DNA from: Dicyema japonicum
Lineage: Eukaryota; Dicyemida; Rhombozoa; Dicyemidae
Length of the DNA stretch: 64,000 nt
Direction of reading: 5' to 3'
Assembly: GCA_011109175.1 (NCBI GenBank)
Contig: RDEW01000005.1
Location: 1,428,324 to 1,492,323 of the forward strand
Shown: one piece after another, positions 49,190 to 59,869 of the stretch
Numbering within the stretch: the stretch's first letter is position 1
How the letters are laid out: every line of letters starts with the position of its first letter
Position numbers and translations under genes: made by a program
Notes under the pieces: generated by a model
What the model saw: only the letters and a program-made list of their open reading frames with translations
The model's database searches: none
Told to the model about the DNA's origin: nothing

Positions 49190-50900
49190 ATTTATTCGCA
49201 AAACCCCAACTAACTAAACAAGGTAAGAGCCATTAACTAAGGAGGATAAAACCAAGATTTGGGTCGTCTATATCGGGGCACTCTCATGAGACACCATATG
49301 TCTCTTCTCCGTAAAAAGCCCCAATTACAATGCGAGTTTCCACAAGCAATGTAATAAATCACCGATTCTTCTCGTTTTTCTTTCGTATTCGTCATCAATT
49401 TCAGATGCTAAATCCAATCCATGTGCGAGTTTAATTGCATACCTTCTTGTCTTTTCTAATTTAGTTAGTAGGACTGATTCCTCCTCTGTTTTAAACCAAC
49501 CTTGATATCCATAAATTAGGAAAGGTTCAATACACGTTTTATAGACAAACATAAAAGTATCTGGAGACAAATGAAAGCGGAGTAGGGACTTGAGCATTCC
49601 CGTAGCTTTCTCTCTTCGTATTTTGATGTGCTCTTTAAACGATCCTTTTTTGTTAATGCATACTCCAAGGTATATCAGGTTTTCCGAGAATTTAACATTC
49701 CCTGTATCAACATATTGATTCCTCCTATTTCTTGATATCCAGGTTACAGAACTTTTTTCTCTTGATAATGTCAATCCATTATTCCGACACCAATCTTCGA
49801 GCTACTGTTCTTTTCCATGATATTGATTTATTCATACTAGTGTCCAAATTTAGAATGTCGTCTGCATAAATTATCATTTTGGTATTGATGTGTTCCGGTT
49901 TTGGCACCTCGCTCATTATACAGTTGAAGAGGAGGGGACTCAAAATTGAACCTTGTGGAACACCTCTTCTTAGTTTTATCTTTTTAAAGAGCATATTTCC
50001 CACACGAATATAAGACTCTCTTTCCATAAGGAAGTCTCTAATCCACATGAGCGCCGACTTTCCAATGTTCGCCTTTGACAATGTCTCGAGAAGTCCTTCA
50101 TGCCAGACACTGTCAAAAGCCTTGGAAATGTCCAAACACGTTGCAGTAAGGTATTCTTTCTTACCTATAGATTCTTGAATTGACTTCCTAAGTTCCCGGA
50201 TGCAGTCTTCAGTTCCTCTATTTTTACGGAACCCCCACTGATTGTTTGCAAGAAAATTGTTTTCCTCAACCACTTTTGATAATCTATTGAAGACAATTTT
50301 CTCCATAATTTTTGAAGTTGAACAAATAAGACTAATTGGTCTATAATTTTCTGGATCTTGATTTTCCTTTCTTTCCAATCATCCGAACAATCGACTTTTT
50401 CCAGGTCGATGGAACGTGAGCAAGTTTCCACGAGGCATTATAAAGCATGGTTAATGCATCAATTAACATAGCATTTTCATTCTTGAATATTTTCATTGGG
50501 ATAAAATCCCATCCAGGGTTTTGTTCTTGCAGCTACAAATCGCAATTTTTACTTCTTCAGGGAAATAAGAGTACACATAGGACCCTTCATTGACACCATC
50601 CTATCATAGTGACGATTATTGCCTCGAAATTCACATGGAATAATGGAAGCAGGATCTACTTGAATTTTTGCTAACTGTTGCCGTAGAATTTCTGGATTTC
50701 CCCCTTTGAAATACAACAACCATTGGATGATTTTAGGTGTTTTATCACATTTGTCATCAGAGGATTTTAATCTCGCGAATACTTTCCAAAAGTCTGCATT
50801 CTTGTGATTGATCGTTGAGCATTCTCTTCTCCATTTATTTTCCTGTTTTCGTTTGGATATTTCCATTAATTCATTTTTCACTAAGCTGATCTGAACCTTT
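49190..50900 (-). mobile_element. LINE with YADD reverse transcriptase, one or two frameshifts
   Basis: The minus strand encodes, in order, a pre-RT segment (50549-50881), PENYRPISLICSTSKIMEKI, NQWGFRKNRGTEDCIREL, CLDISKAFDSVWHEGLLETL, RRGVPQGSILSPLLFNCIMS, IYADDILNLDT, then after a frame change TLSREKSSVTWISRN, LIYLGVCINKKGSFKEH and GYQGWF. The sequence near 49190 has an aataaatta signal. It is younger than most copies but disabled near 49780 and 50430. Same lineage as 21.8-23.8 kb. Confidence 0.85.
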
Positions 50901-51059
50901 AGCTTTTCCGAGTCGGGAATGTTCCAACATCTTTTCAGTTTACTTTCAAGTCATTTCTCTCTCGATGGAGGGAATCTTCTTTTAAGCTCATTGATGAGCA
51001 TCCATGCGGCATACGGAATTTTTTACTTCCATATTCGTCCAAATAACACAATATCAAAG

Positions 51060-52680
51060 TCCTATTTTTGTCATCCAAGTAATCAATATCTGACCTAAAG
51101 ATATTTGGGCTAAAAGAAGATACTGTTATTAGAATGATGAAAGTTGTTCGCGATTTCTTTCATGTTGCCGGCTTGGAGATGAATTCGGAAAAGTCACTGT
51201 CTAATGTTAAATCGTTATCATGTTGTGAGAATCTGGATGGAGTCAGTGGATACCGATATTTGGGTGTTTTCGAAGATGAGGGAAGTAATGTTGATAAAAA
51301 CAAAGTTACAGAGTCCATACTTGAAAACGTTAAAAAAAGGATAACCATGCTTTCAAAAACTAAGTTCAATTCTGTGAAATTGCTTCGTGCAATAAATGAA
51401 TACGCAAGTTCCCTAGCTGTTATATTGGATTAATTAATATTAACCTTAGGAATTTGATGATGTTGACCAACAAATACGCCAACTGCTTACGTCACTCAAG
51501 TTGCACCTCAAACCTGCAAATAAAGAGAGGCTGTATTTGGACAGGAAGACTTTCGGAAGAAAACTTGCCTCGATTTCATTCGAGAGCGAATTAATACTTC
51601 TTCATTTTCTCAAAAGTTTGGAAAAACAGTCGACCGTGAGTTTTCGAAGATCGGATATACTGCGTGTAATAAAAACAAAAAAAGGCACTTGGCTACAATC
51701 GCAGGATTTCTTGCCTCTAAATATGCAATTGCCGACAGGGAAAGCATGGATATTAAGTCCCTCAAGACACTCAGAAAAAATATTTATTAAATAAAATTTA
51801 TTGCAGAACACTACACTCAATTATGTTCAAATGTATTGATGAAACAAATGTCGACCTATATACTTCCTCAGAATGGTTATCCAAAGGAAATAACGGCACG
51901 GAGCGAAGCATTGTACTGTCTTTTGCAAATAGGAATTTGTTTTTTGCACACACGGGGTCATTATGCAACCATTGTAAAAAAAAGCAAAAAAACCGTTGGT
52001 CATTTGGCAACCCAGTGTGGGAAAATGCTAAATAGTAATTATCTCCGAAGACATAATGAAGTGGTAAAGTGCATCCATCTTCATCTTTGTCGAATTTATG
52101 GAATCAAAAGAAGCAGGAAATTGAAAGGACATTCGGTTCAGTCAATATTGACGAATCAAAATGTCGAAATTAGAGTTGACTCGTCGATTTTGACAGAAAC
52201 AAAAGTTCAATACAATAAACCTGATATTTTTGTGTATGACAAAATAAAGAAAAAAGTAACTTTAATTGAAGTGGAGATTACCTCACCTTGCTAGCAAATG
52301 AACTTTCGCTGCTCTACGAATGCCAAGTGAAGATTATTCCAGTGGTTTTGACATGGGATGGAGTTGTCTCAAGATGCTTCAAGAATCATATGGATAAATT
52401 ATCTATTGAAGAATCAACGAGGACTTACATCCAATCGGTTGTGCTGAAGAGAACGCTCGAAAGTATGCTCATTGAACATAAGCATGGGATGAAGGTATAC
52501 GATGAAGAGTACGCCTCTGCTACTTGTGGAACTGGCATTCCGTGAGGACAGCCCACTGGACTCTAACGGAGATATTTTGACTGAATCTGATGTGGAGATG
52601 CGGAGTAACAGAGAGGTTATGGCACATTCTTCTTCTAAGAGAAGAAGAGGGATTACCAACAATCTGGATTAAAATACGCT
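51060..52680 (+). mobile_element. R2/CRE-like retroelement 3' half with restriction-like endonuclease
   Basis: The RT end appears first (FFHVAGLEMNSEKSL, GYRYLGVFEDEG, LLRAINEYASSLA), then a linker with RKTFGRKLASISFESELILL. The nuclease region reads VGHLATQCGKMLNSNYLRRH, NEVVKCIHLHLCRIYG, then EIRVDSSI and KPDIFVYDKIKKKVTLIEVE, the R-H-N-E ... PD-...-E core of restriction-like endonuclease LINEs. It closes with TWDGVVSRCFKNHMDKL. At least three frame changes disable it, and the reverse transcriptase catalytic region is missing. Confidence 0.75.
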
Positions 52681-52730
52681 TAATTAGTTGATTTACTCGT
52701 TATTGTCTTAAAAAATAATTTTTTATTTCT

Positions 52731-52743
52731 TAATAATACTGAT
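52731..52743. repeat. 13-bp target-site duplication, left copy
   Basis: taataatactgat here is repeated exactly at 55769-55781 and brackets the intact LINE. Confidence 0.85.
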
Positions 52744-55700
52744 TTTTTTGGTTGAGGTGGTGACGTCCCTCTACTTGCACTATGTCTTCTTCGTATTGCT
52801 TACCAGTTTCTCCCCTCACTCTTGGATCCCTCAACTGCCGAGGCCTCAATCAGTGCTACAAGAAACAACAATTGGCGCGTGATCTGAGTAAATACAACAT
52901 CTCTGTCTGTTGTTTGCAAGAGACGAAAATAACCGAACAATCTGCAGAACTGTTTCAGAATTTTTACCTTTTGACCCTCACACCAGACTGCAGGCACTAT
53001 GGGCTCGGATTTGCTGTTCATCGGCACTTGTTTCACTGTGTCTCAAGAGTATGGGCAGTATCTGACCGTGTCGCGGTGTTACAAATCAAATGCGGAAACA
53101 AACTCAACTCAGTGATCTCCATCATAAATGTATATGCCCCAACCGGAGCACGTGTATCAACGAATATCGAAGAACTGGATACGTTTTACTCTACTCTCAC
53201 AAGTGTGTACAACTCACTTTCATCCTCTTACTTTCTTTTTATCGCCGGGGACTGGAACGCCAGGGCCGGAAAAGCAAGACCTGGTGAAACGTGTATTGGA
53301 TCCCACGGTAGAAACCGCCGTAACATCCCCGGAGAGGCATTAATACAATTTTGCACGGCATTCAACCTACTCATATGCAACACTTGTTTCAAGCACCCGG
53401 CAAGACACAGGACCACGTGGGTTGGTACCAGAAAAGGCAAATCTGGAAACACAGTCAATATATACAATCAGATCGACTATATTATCTGCAAGCAACATCA
53501 GAAGGCCCTCCTACAGGACTCGAGATCTTACGGTGGACTTGAAACAAGTAGCGATCATAAACTTGTGGTCGCCCGGCTAGTACTTAAAAGAATCCATGGA
53601 ATACACGGGAAACACAAAGGCCTTACCTCAGTACGTTTCGACACTGAGAGGTTACGCTACGAAGAATCCACCAAATGTCGTTATAGTGCAGTTCTGAGAG
53701 ATAGCATCAACAGTATTAACCAAAATCAGCCGACAAACAGCTTATGGGATGAAATAGTGGTTGCTATCCAAAACACAGCCTTTAGTGTGCTTGGTCACAT
53801 CACCAAATCTCGTCACAAACAATGTAATCCGGATATCGGACAACTCTCTGTAACACAGAAAGAGCTCAGACTCCGGATGGAAAACACAAACGCTCCGGAA
53901 GATATCAAAGTACTGCGCACCCAGAGAGGGAGAGTCTTAACGAAGATCAAACAAATACAAAGATTCCTTGCCAAAAATGAAGCTGAGGAGAAAATCTCAG
54001 ACATATTAAAGTACAAGAACGGACCAAGAATGTTCAAAGCAATCCGGCTTCTTAGCAGAGAAAACTGTCCAATTTCGTTAACTGTCCATGACAACCTTGG
54101 TCACGACGTTATCGGGACCATTAACAAAGCAAACGTTCTGGCATCCCATTTTGACCTTATGTTCAACAAACAGGACGCGGCTGACCAAGCAATGAAATCT
54201 CGGAAGTCTTACAAGTACACTCTAACTAGCCCTATTACCATATCCGAAACTCAACAAGCTATTAAAAAATTAAATACCGGAAGATCTGCCGGACCAGACT
54301 TCATTACTGCAGAACTTTTACAATACGGCCCGGAGGAGCTAATTGAAATGATTACTAACATTTTCAACCGGTCTCTCGAGGGTGCAGATGAACTGGAACT
54401 GGGAAAAGGGTGGCTAATTCCACTACAAAAACCGGGAAAAAGTAAAGGCCCCCCTCACAACTTCAGACCTATTATACTCCTAACCTCCATACGAAAAACA
54501 TTATCCCTCATTGCTTTAAACCGAATAAAGGAGAGGGTGAACATATTTCTTTCGGACGGCCAAAGTGGATTCCGGACGGGCAGGTCCACGGCTGACGTGG
54601 TATGGGGGCACAGGTGGTATTGTGCCCTGTGCCAAAAATACAAAAAATCTATTGAGATACTTGGTATCGACATGTCCCGTGCGTTCGACTCGGTGGACCG
54701 TGGAAAACTTATGGAAGTGTTGGAGAGTTTTCTACTGCCTGACGATGTCAAAATAATACACTTACTCATGCGGAACACTCAACTTGCCGTCAAAATTGGT
54801 GACTCTACCTCTAACTTTTTTTCGACCTCACGTGGAGTTCCACAGGGGGACTCACTATCCCCGGTCCTCTTTATTGTCTACCTTGAGGCCGCACTAAGAG
54901 AGTTCAGACCCCTGGTTGGCAACAATTATAACGAGATAATCTACGCGGACGACCTGGACTTTGTTTCTGAGGATATTCAAGTACTTCAACACATGCTTAA
55001 CGTTCTTCCACACGTATTCTCGAAATGGTTCTTAACCGTTAACACCGATAAAACAGAGTTCACAACACTTACACGCAATGATCGAAGATCGGACGAGTCT
55101 TGGAGAAAGCAAAAGAAGGTGGGTTCGCTTCTCGGGGACTCAGAAGATGTTTCTCGGAGGAAAATCCTCGCAATGTGTGCACTAAAGAAAGTATCGAATA
55201 TGTGGGGTCATAAGAAGAGGATGGGATTAAACACCAAACTCAGAATATATAAGGCTTTTGTCATCCCCGTCCTGACCTACAATTCAGGCACTTGGGGAAT
55301 CTCTAAACAAGAGATGGACCGTCTTGACGCTTTCCACAGGACACAATTGAAATCAGTAATCAAGATCAAGTGGCCTAAGAAGATCTCAAACAATGACCTC
55401 TACTCGAAGTGCAAATCTGGTATACTATCCGAGGAGATCTTCAGATCAAGATGGAGTCTCTTTGGACATATCTTACGTCTAAATGCTCAAGTACCCGCGA
55501 ATATCGCCATGGAAAACTACTTAATGCATACGGGAGCCGGTTTCCGTGGAAGACCAAGAGTCACACTCCCAACTATTTTGAATGGAGACCTGTCGGCTGT
55601 GGGACTGAAGCTCACTTCCGCAGACGACCTAGATACCTTAAGGGAACTGGCACGAAGTAGAGGGTCCTGGAAAAGGCTGATAGAGAGGATGGCTAGAAAT

Positions 55701-55768
55701 ACGGCACAAGGGAGGCTTGATTAATTTTATGACTTCTCGGGAGTGCTTTAAATAATAAAAAATAAAAA
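52744..55768 (+). mobile_element. Apparently intact, recently inserted LINE
   Basis: About 3.0 kb between exact 13-bp duplications, with a 38-nt leader, one 980-codon frame and a short A/T-rich tail (aataataaaaaataaaaa). No internal stop or shift was seen. The only other copy recognised in the window is decayed (4.4-5.35 kb). Confidence 0.85.
52782..55724 (+). CDS. LINE endonuclease/reverse transcriptase polyprotein, 980 aa
   Basis: Single-ORF LINE protein that nicks target DNA and reverse transcribes its own RNA at the nick. The APE-type endonuclease spans about residues 14-262: GSLNCRGLN, the catalytic Glu of CLQETKITE (47), AGDWNAR (155-161), QIDYIIC and TSSDHKLVVAR (SDH 257-259). RT follows: SAGPDFITAELL, FRPIILLTSIRKTLSLIAL, QSGFRTGRSTADVVWG, GIDMSRAFDSVDRG (about 630), RGVPQGDSLSPVLFIVYLE (about 684) and IYADDLDFVSED (about 720), then a thumb (YNSGTWGIS) and FRGRPRVTLPTILNGDLS. 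There is no nucleic-acid-binding zinc knuckle or ORF1. The VLLT--RK-LS and VYLEAALRE phrases recall RTE/Proto2-type animal LINEs, but the clade is not settled. The start ATG immediately precedes the endonuclease. Confidence 0.95.
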   Translation: MSSSYCLPVSPLTLGSLNCRGLNQCYKKQQLARDLSKYNISVCCLQETKITEQSAELFQNFYLLTLTPDCRHYGLGFAVHRHLFHCVSRVWAVSDRVAVLQIKCGNKLNSVISIINVYAPTGARVSTNIEELDTFYSTLTSVYNSLSSSYFLFIAGDWNARAGKARPGETCIGSHGRNRRNIPGEALIQFCTAFNLLICNTCFKHPARHRTTWVGTRKGKSGNTVNIYNQIDYIICKQHQKALLQDSRSYGGLETSSDHKLVVARLVLKRIHGIHGKHKGLTSVRFDTERLRYEESTKCRYSAVLRDSINSINQNQPTNSLWDEIVVAIQNTAFSVLGHITKSRHKQCNPDIGQLSVTQKELRLRMENTNAPEDIKVLRTQRGRVLTKIKQIQRFLAKNEAEEKISDILKYKNGPRMFKAIRLLSRENCPISLTVHDNLGHDVIGTINKANVLASHFDLMFNKQDAADQAMKSRKSYKYTLTSPITISETQQAIKKLNTGRSAGPDFITAELLQYGPEELIEMITNIFNRSLEGADELELGKGWLIPLQKPGKSKGPPHNFRPIILLTSIRKTLSLIALNRIKERVNIFLSDGQSGFRTGRSTADVVWGHRWYCALCQKYKKSIEILGIDMSRAFDSVDRGKLMEVLESFLLPDDVKIIHLLMRNTQLAVKIGDSTSNFFSTSRGVPQGDSLSPVLFIVYLEAALREFRPLVGNNYNEIIYADDLDFVSEDIQVLQHMLNVLPHVFSKWFLTVNTDKTEFTTLTRNDRRSDESWRKQKKVGSLLGDSEDVSRRKILAMCALKKVSNMWGHKKRMGLNTKLRIYKAFVIPVLTYNSGTWGISKQEMDRLDAFHRTQLKSVIKIKWPKKISNNDLYSKCKSGILSEEIFRSRWSLFGHILRLNAQVPANIAMENYLMHTGAGFRGRPRVTLPTILNGDLSAVGLKLTSADDLDTLRELARSRGSWKRLIERMARNTAQGRLD

Positions 55769-55781
55769 TAATAATACTGAT
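55769..55781. repeat. 13-bp target-site duplication, right copy
   Basis: Identical to 52731-52743. Flanking bases on either side differ, so the duplication is 13 bp. Confidence 0.85.
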
Positions 55782-55940
55782 AAGCACTCTAAATAATTAA
55801 AAAATTAATTTCAACAATAAAACTCTTCATTTTCCAATATTTTAAACAATTTAAAATTCCAGGTTAGACGATTGTATTCATTTAAGTTTCAATTAAGACA
55901 AAAAATTCAAAAAAATATTTTATTTATAAGAAAGGATAAG

Positions 55941-56362
55941 TCACTTCTTTTTAAGCTTTTTATTGGGCCGAGTTGCTATTATATGATTTTCTTCATCATA
56001 TTGCTTAAGACTTCTGGCAAAAAGACATGTCTCACAATTGGAAACAACATCGCGAATAACATCTCTTTTCACAAAAAAATATCGTTCTTTACAATATGCT
56101 TCTAGGATGTTTTGGCCACAATGTGTTAAATCATGAATTTGAGTAGCGACAAACTTCATTTCCTCAACGTTGTCCGAAACAATAACCAATTTATCGCCTT
56201 CTGGTCTTTTAGATACATTCTTCCTCCTTTAAGAACGAAGCTCTTGGACTTTTTTCGGATCCTGCACATAGCATATGCAGGCACATCAGTAGGTAAGCCT
56301 CCTTCCAGAATAATTTTGAGATTATCATATTCAACATATGTCTTAACAAACAAGCGTGACAT
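55941..56362 (-). mobile_element. Integrase zinc-binding (H2C2-like) fragment
   Basis: Two minus-strand frames, shifted near 56170, encode FVLKGGRMYLKDQ then LVIVSDNVEEMKF, HDLTHCGQNILEAYCKERYF and VIRDVVSNCETC. This is the H-...-H-...-C-x2-C N-terminal domain of retroviral-type integrases also found in GIN/Ginger DNA transposons. The catalytic core is not seen. The start lies about 110 bp from an inverted-repeat arm at 56.5 kb, compatible with a Ginger-like DNA transposon whose interior was invaded by the intact LINE. Confidence 0.45.
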
Positions 56363-56472
56363 AACAATTCAAATTAGTATTAATAGTTTATATTATTTTA
56401 TACAATAAAATTAATATTATTTATATTACTAAAAATTAGAATTTTAATCCAAAAGAACAATTTTTATAGATT

Positions 56473-56524
56473 CAAAAAAATCGATATTGCAGGTAGCGCA
56501 TAGTTGCAAGTAGCGCTCGTGACA
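56473..56524 (-). repeat. Inverted repeat, right arm
   Basis: Partner of the arm at 49077-49128. Reading the minus strand gives cgagcgctacttgcaac, tatgcgctacctgcaatatcg and ttttttt. Confidence 0.6.
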
Positions 56525-56577
56525 GAATATCCTCGTTAATGCAGCGATTCCATAGTCTCCCAAGATCTTTAGGAAGA

Positions 56578-57589
56578 TCATTGGGATCTTATCTGGTCTG
56601 TTAGAATAGCTTTCAATGCATATCTCACGTCGTTTTCTGTGAAGTGAGTGACTATTTTGTCCATAGAAGTAATGCCATCCATGTACTGCAGTAGGTTGTC
56701 AGTAAGTGTACGGTAAAGTTTCCATTCTGCGCGTTTGTAGTTGAATTGTTCTGGGGACCTCCTACTAGTTGACGTTTCTTTTTTGATCTTCAAAAGGATC
56801 GCATTATGGTCACTTCTTGAGTTGTAAGTGACTGACCAAGTCGATGTTGCCGCCAGGCCGGGAGAACAAAGCGTGATGTCTGGAGTAGTTAGTTGGTCCG
56901 ACTCCCTGAAGGGGATTCTTGTATGTTTTGACGGGTCATTCATGACCGTGAAAGGTCCTGTCTGCGAAAGTTGTACTTTTCCTCTTGAGTCGTGCGGTTG
57001 ACTTGCCAGCCATAGATGGTGTTTAGCGTTGATATCCCCGCCAATGATCATATCGTTGTAGGAAGCCAAAGTAGATAAATTGGGCATTGTGTAGTGCTTC
57101 GGGCAAGAACCAGGTGAAGGCACATAGACGTTCACAAAGCTAATTTTTCCATTTGTTGTTCCAAGTGGGACTGCAATGACTTCATTAACATCGTCGTCTC
57201 CCCAGATATTCTTCACCACTGAAGTGATTTCCACACATTTAAGGTCTTTCCGATATAAAATGAGTAGGCAACCACCCCGCTTCCTCTTCCGGTCAGTCCG
57301 TATTGACTTATATCCAGAGAACACAGGGGTAGGGCTGTTTATAGGCAGTATCGTCTCTTGTATCAAAGCCACGTCGATCTTCAGCTCCGACAGGAGAGAG
57401 CGCAGTTCCAATATTTTGCCCCTTACTCCATTGACATTTGATTGAAGAACCGTGGTCCGTTTCTTGTGGTGGGCTAGGAGTTCCTTCCGGGTAGATGAGG
57501 ATGATAGTGCGTGCATCCGGGGAGACAGTTCCGTAAATGTTTAATGGTTCTCTTTGGAGGAACATTAGGTGCTCTCTGGGCGATACCAA
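56578..57589 (-). mobile_element. LINE APE endonuclease domain, truncated
   Basis: A 312-codon minus-strand frame carries a complete APE-type endonuclease: VLQSNVNGVRGKILEL, ALIQETIL, SFVNVYVPSP, IIGGDINAKHHLW, TPDITLCS and SRSDHNAILLKI. The frame runs 3' to 56578 in a linker region, and no reverse transcriptase follows. Only the 5' part of a LINE is left, the reverse of normal 5' truncation. The right arm of the inverted repeat sits about 55 bp beyond the break. Confidence 0.85.
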
Positions 57590-57866
57590 TACTTACAGAA
57601 TCAGTGAACCACATAACGCCACGCTAAAATTATATAAACAATTAGATGGAATAGAGAGATCTCTGGTTAAAAATACATTTATTTAAATAAATTAAATATT
57701 AAGATATGTAGAAACTCCAATATGGAGTTTGAGGATTAAGGAATTCATACCATTCTTCATTTATGATTATTTTGTTCAAAAATGGATAGTTTTCCAGTAA
57801 ACAGTCTTTTTCTTTGATATTTAACACTCTCGTCCCCTCAATAAGAGCACTCAATTATAACTATCG

Positions 57867-58815
57867 TTACATTTTCTGATTATCGTCCAGGCCGATCAAA
57901 TCAAGTAATTCCTTGGCTTCTTGTTCTCTCTTGGCAATCCTTTCGTTGATCTGTTGGTTGTCAACTTCCAAATCGCCAATTTCAGTCTCACAATATAATT
58001 TCTGTCTTACCAAGGCATCTATCCTCGCCAGTCTTATTTGTTTTACTTGTTCTGCAGGTTGACAGTGATTTGTCAAATAATCTCTGACTTTGTTCATTTC
58101 CTTCTTTTTGTCGTCGACTTGTTTTCGTTTGGCTTCTAAAGTCTCCACTATTCCACGAGGTTTGACGTCCAAAGTCATCTCAGAGAGTCGTTTTTCTGTA
58201 AAATAATAAATTTGTAAACCGTAAGTTTTCAAATAGTGAACCTCATCAGTCTTGCTTTTCAACAGTTGAGATAAACTAAGTATTAGGTTGGAATTACTCC
58301 TCGTTCTCTTTCTCCAGTTGTTTGATTTGTTGTAGAAGATCTGAATTTAGTTTCATTTTATCTGAAAAGTCGTCTTCTTTTCCCGCAAAGTGATAATCGC
58401 TAACAGGGGCATCGAGATAATCCTTTAAAAACTCCTGAGCACAAAATTCGTAGTTTTGCTTAATAACAGCGAGAAATACTTTGATTAGCAGTAAAACATC
58501 CTTGATTTCTTTGGTGGCTGGTATTTTTGCAATAAATTCACCACAAACTAACATTTTCCTAATCTTCCTATCCATTTCTGTCTCCCCTTTAGCATTTTGG
58601 AGACTTTCGGAGAGTTGGTTTAAAAGGGTTTGAGTATCTTGAATAAGAGGAAGTCCAATAGAAGTATCAGCGCAGATTTTGTTTTTCTGAGTCAACATTT
58701 TGATTTTTTGGTCTCTGCGGCTAAGAAATAATTCTGGGCTTGTATCTGTATTTTGGGTCCTCGTAAGTCCACGTGGACTGGATGATCTTATCGGAGGTAG
58801 CTTAATATTTACCAA
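57867..58815 (-). CDS. Coiled-coil protein, unidentified
   Basis: Two long minus-strand frames join across gtaattccaacctaatacttag (22 nt) and gtttacaaatttattattttacag (24 nt). The first frame starts MVNIKLPPIRSSSPRGLTRT and is helical, ending LLQQIKQLEKENEE. The second runs HYLKTYEKRLSEMTLDVKPR and then EAKRKQVDDKKKEMNKVRD into a long heptad-rich helix, ending LLDLIGLDDNQKM. The predicted protein is around 310 residues with a central coiled coil, as in centrosomal, augmin-type or ciliary proteins. I cannot name the family. The ATG at 58815 is not proven; an upstream exon is possible. Confidence 0.75.
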
Positions 58816-59084
58816 AAATACATTTAATGGTTTAATTTCTGGAAAATAACTTGATTTTCTAAAATTACAAAGTTCCCAACTCGTGTTTTGTAGATTTCAG
58901 AAAATTGTATTTTATATTTCGCTGTTTGCTCGACCCTTCCTTGATTACTTTCTTGTTTTGGGATGTCATATCGTATGGATTGTAGACATTTAATTATAAA
59001 ATTAGTTGCATAGCATCAATATATTATATTAAATATAATAATATATTTAAATTTAAAATTAATATTTTAACACGTGTTTTCGTG

Positions 59085-59864
59085 ATGACTCGTAAGGGTA
59101 AAACAAGTAAACAGTCCTTCATCGACAAATGCTTAGTATATTTAATGCATTATTAGAAACAATTGTCTGGGGCACGATTTAGATCCATTAATGAGGATTT
59201 GTATAAAAACAATAAATCGATATCTGAAGATATTAGAGTTGGCCAATTTTACCACCAAGCCTACAGAGAACAAGCAAAGAATTGGCCATATCACCCCCTT
59301 AATGAAATAATTAAGTTTATTCACTCAAAGTACCTAAATTAACTCACAGTAAAGATGTCAGGGATTAACTGTTGCTGATTTTGGCTGCGGAGAAGCACGA
59401 CTGGCAGAAAGTCTAGAAGACATTTGTCCGGTCCACTCCTTTGATTTATTTGCCTTAAATGAGAGAGTAACCGTTTGTGACATGTGCAACGTATTACTGT
59501 TTTTTACCTGTAGGTTCCACTGACCGACAAATCCGTTGATGTTGTCGTCTTTTCTCTCTCGCTTATGGGGGGAGATTTGACTGATTACCTGAAGGAGGGA
59601 TGCAGAGTTTTAAGAAATCAGTATTTCATAATATTATTTAGTGGACTTGTTTTGATTGCTGAAGTGGCAAGTAGATTTGATTCTGTTTTAAAGTTTAAAG
59701 AAGGTTTGAGTCTTCTTGGTTTGAAGATGATATCAAAGGTGACTGTTTGCTTATTGTAGAGTACTCTTGGTGGTTATTTTTACTTGTTCAAGTTTAAAAA
59801 AGTTGGGAAATTAAAAAATGTGAAGATTATTCAGTTGAAACCTTGTTTATATAAACCGCGATGA
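59085..59864 (+). CDS. RRP8: RRP8-like nucleolar rRNA methyltransferase
   Basis: RRP8 methylates adenine (m1A) of the large ribosomal RNA using S-adenosylmethionine in the nucleolus. Exon 1 (59085-59135) encodes [17 protein letters not shown]; the intron at 59136-59156 is 21 nt. Then [50 protein letters not shown] (cofactor motif I), [58 protein letters not shown] and [14 protein letters not shown] follow family order to the stop at 59862-59864. Introns of 21-23 nt are seen before VPLT, after RVLRN and before STLGG. The junction between exon 2 (HSKYLN) and LTVADF has no clean GT donor that keeps frame. The N-terminal extension of larger orthologues is missing. Confidence 0.93.
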
Positions 59865-59869
59865 TTTTT

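Noticed and set aside
53090-54778. Several 60-110-codon frames on both strands inside 52.8-55.7 kb
   Set aside because: Shadows of the 980-codon LINE frame, with no family motifs.
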